Assembly (NCBI GenBank): GCA_023132075.1
Contig: JAGLYT010000126.1
Span: forward strand, 1-5,195
Direction: 5' to 3'
DNA length: 5,195 nt
Source: JAGLHV01 sp023132075 [NCBI: bacterium]
Lineage (GTDB): Bacteria > CBDUZB01 > JAGLHV01
Made by a program: the position numbers and the translations under genes. The notes beneath the pieces are model-generated. The model saw only the letters and a program-made list of their open reading frames with translations. It was not told the DNA's origin and searched no databases. Shown piece by piece: positions 5,090 to 5,195 of this stretch (positions are counted from its first letter, which is position 1; every line of letters begins with the position of its first letter).

Positions 5090-5195
5090 TTTTCCCTCTT
5101 TTCACAATTGTTTGACTACTTATGACTATTTTTTCAAACTTTCAACTTCAAAACTCAAAACAAAAAAATGAAGGCGAAATGTGTTTCGAACGATA
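5090..5195 (-). other. queD upstream leader, no recognisable gene or riboswitch
   Basis: These 106 bases, read on the minus strand, start with a short inverted repeat (CGAAA/TTTCG with a 4-base loop, 5188-5175), followed 6 bases later by seven T residues. Next comes low-complexity TTGA-repeating sequence, then a direct repeat TAGTCA spaced by 10 bases (5128-5123 and 5118-5113), then the queD ribosome site. No convincing promoter could be picked: TTGA-type -35 matches exist, but their -10 partners are poor. One frame is open from the window edge to a TAG at 5128-5126 and might be the tail of an upstream gene, though its composition is not persuasive. Confidence 0.5.

Noticed and set aside
5090-5195. 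preQ1 riboswitch in the queD leader
   Set aside because: I could not find the short GC hairpin plus A-rich tail of preQ1-I, or the preQ1-II layout. The leader is TTGA-rich low complexity.
5169-5195. tRNA 3' end, suggested by GTTCGAAA on the minus strand
   Set aside because: The sequence resembles a T-loop, but the flanking bases do not form a T-stem beyond one pair, and no CCA follows.
1-5195. CRISPR array, insertion sequence, phage or defence system
   Set aside because: No spaced repeats, transposase, integrase or nuclease-type gene is present. The vWA/MoxR pair is the ordinary Bat-type arrangement and not a ternary defence system.

Overview
The window is AT-rich bacterial DNA, dense in genes and with very short intergenic gaps. 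It carries a divergent/convergent arrangement of three units: a MoxR/DUF58/BatD-like operon on the minus strand (left), a single lipoprotein gene on the plus strand (middle), and a queD-queC-queE operon on the minus strand (right). The lipobox on the plus-strand protein, the secreted BatD-like protein and the Lys/Ile/Asn-rich protein composition suggest an uncultured, AT-rich, probably diderm bacterium. An Omnitrophota- or PVC-like lineage would fit, but this is a guess from style and not from a phylogenetic marker.

Left (1-2205, minus): transcription runs from a MoxR-family AAA+ ATPase, through a DUF58 protein with a vWA-like metal site, into the first 88 codons of a secreted BatD-like protein that leaves the window. 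This is the start of a classic MoxR/Bat-type cluster: an ATPase chaperone, a cytosolic MIDAS-bearing partner, and envelope components. The first two genes are complete. The third was recovered by reading the minus strand at the window edge.

Centre (2206-3243): a 264-base divergent control region lies between moxR and the lipoprotein start codon chosen here. It holds a good extended -10 promoter for the lipoprotein, two TTGACA hexamers facing moxR, and two perfect AT-rich dyads. The lipoprotein has no recognisable named family. Its layout is a lipobox, a Lys/Glu-rich helix, then an alpha/beta domain that loosely resembles the CsgG/LpoB type. It is the least explained gene in the window.

Right (3265-5195, minus): queD, queC and queE are separated by 8 bases each. 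They encode the three consecutive steps from 7,8-dihydroneopterin triphosphate to preQ0, the 7-deazaguanine precursor of queuosine. Motifs of all three enzymes are intact. The QueE iron-sulfur motif has an unusual C-x5-C-x2-C spacing. The 106 bases upstream of queD contain only low-complexity TTGA-type sequence, a short direct repeat and a weak hairpin.

I do not see a new multi-gene system here. The main points worth a second look are the orphan lipoprotein, its dyad-rich control region shared with moxR, and the QueE cluster spacing.
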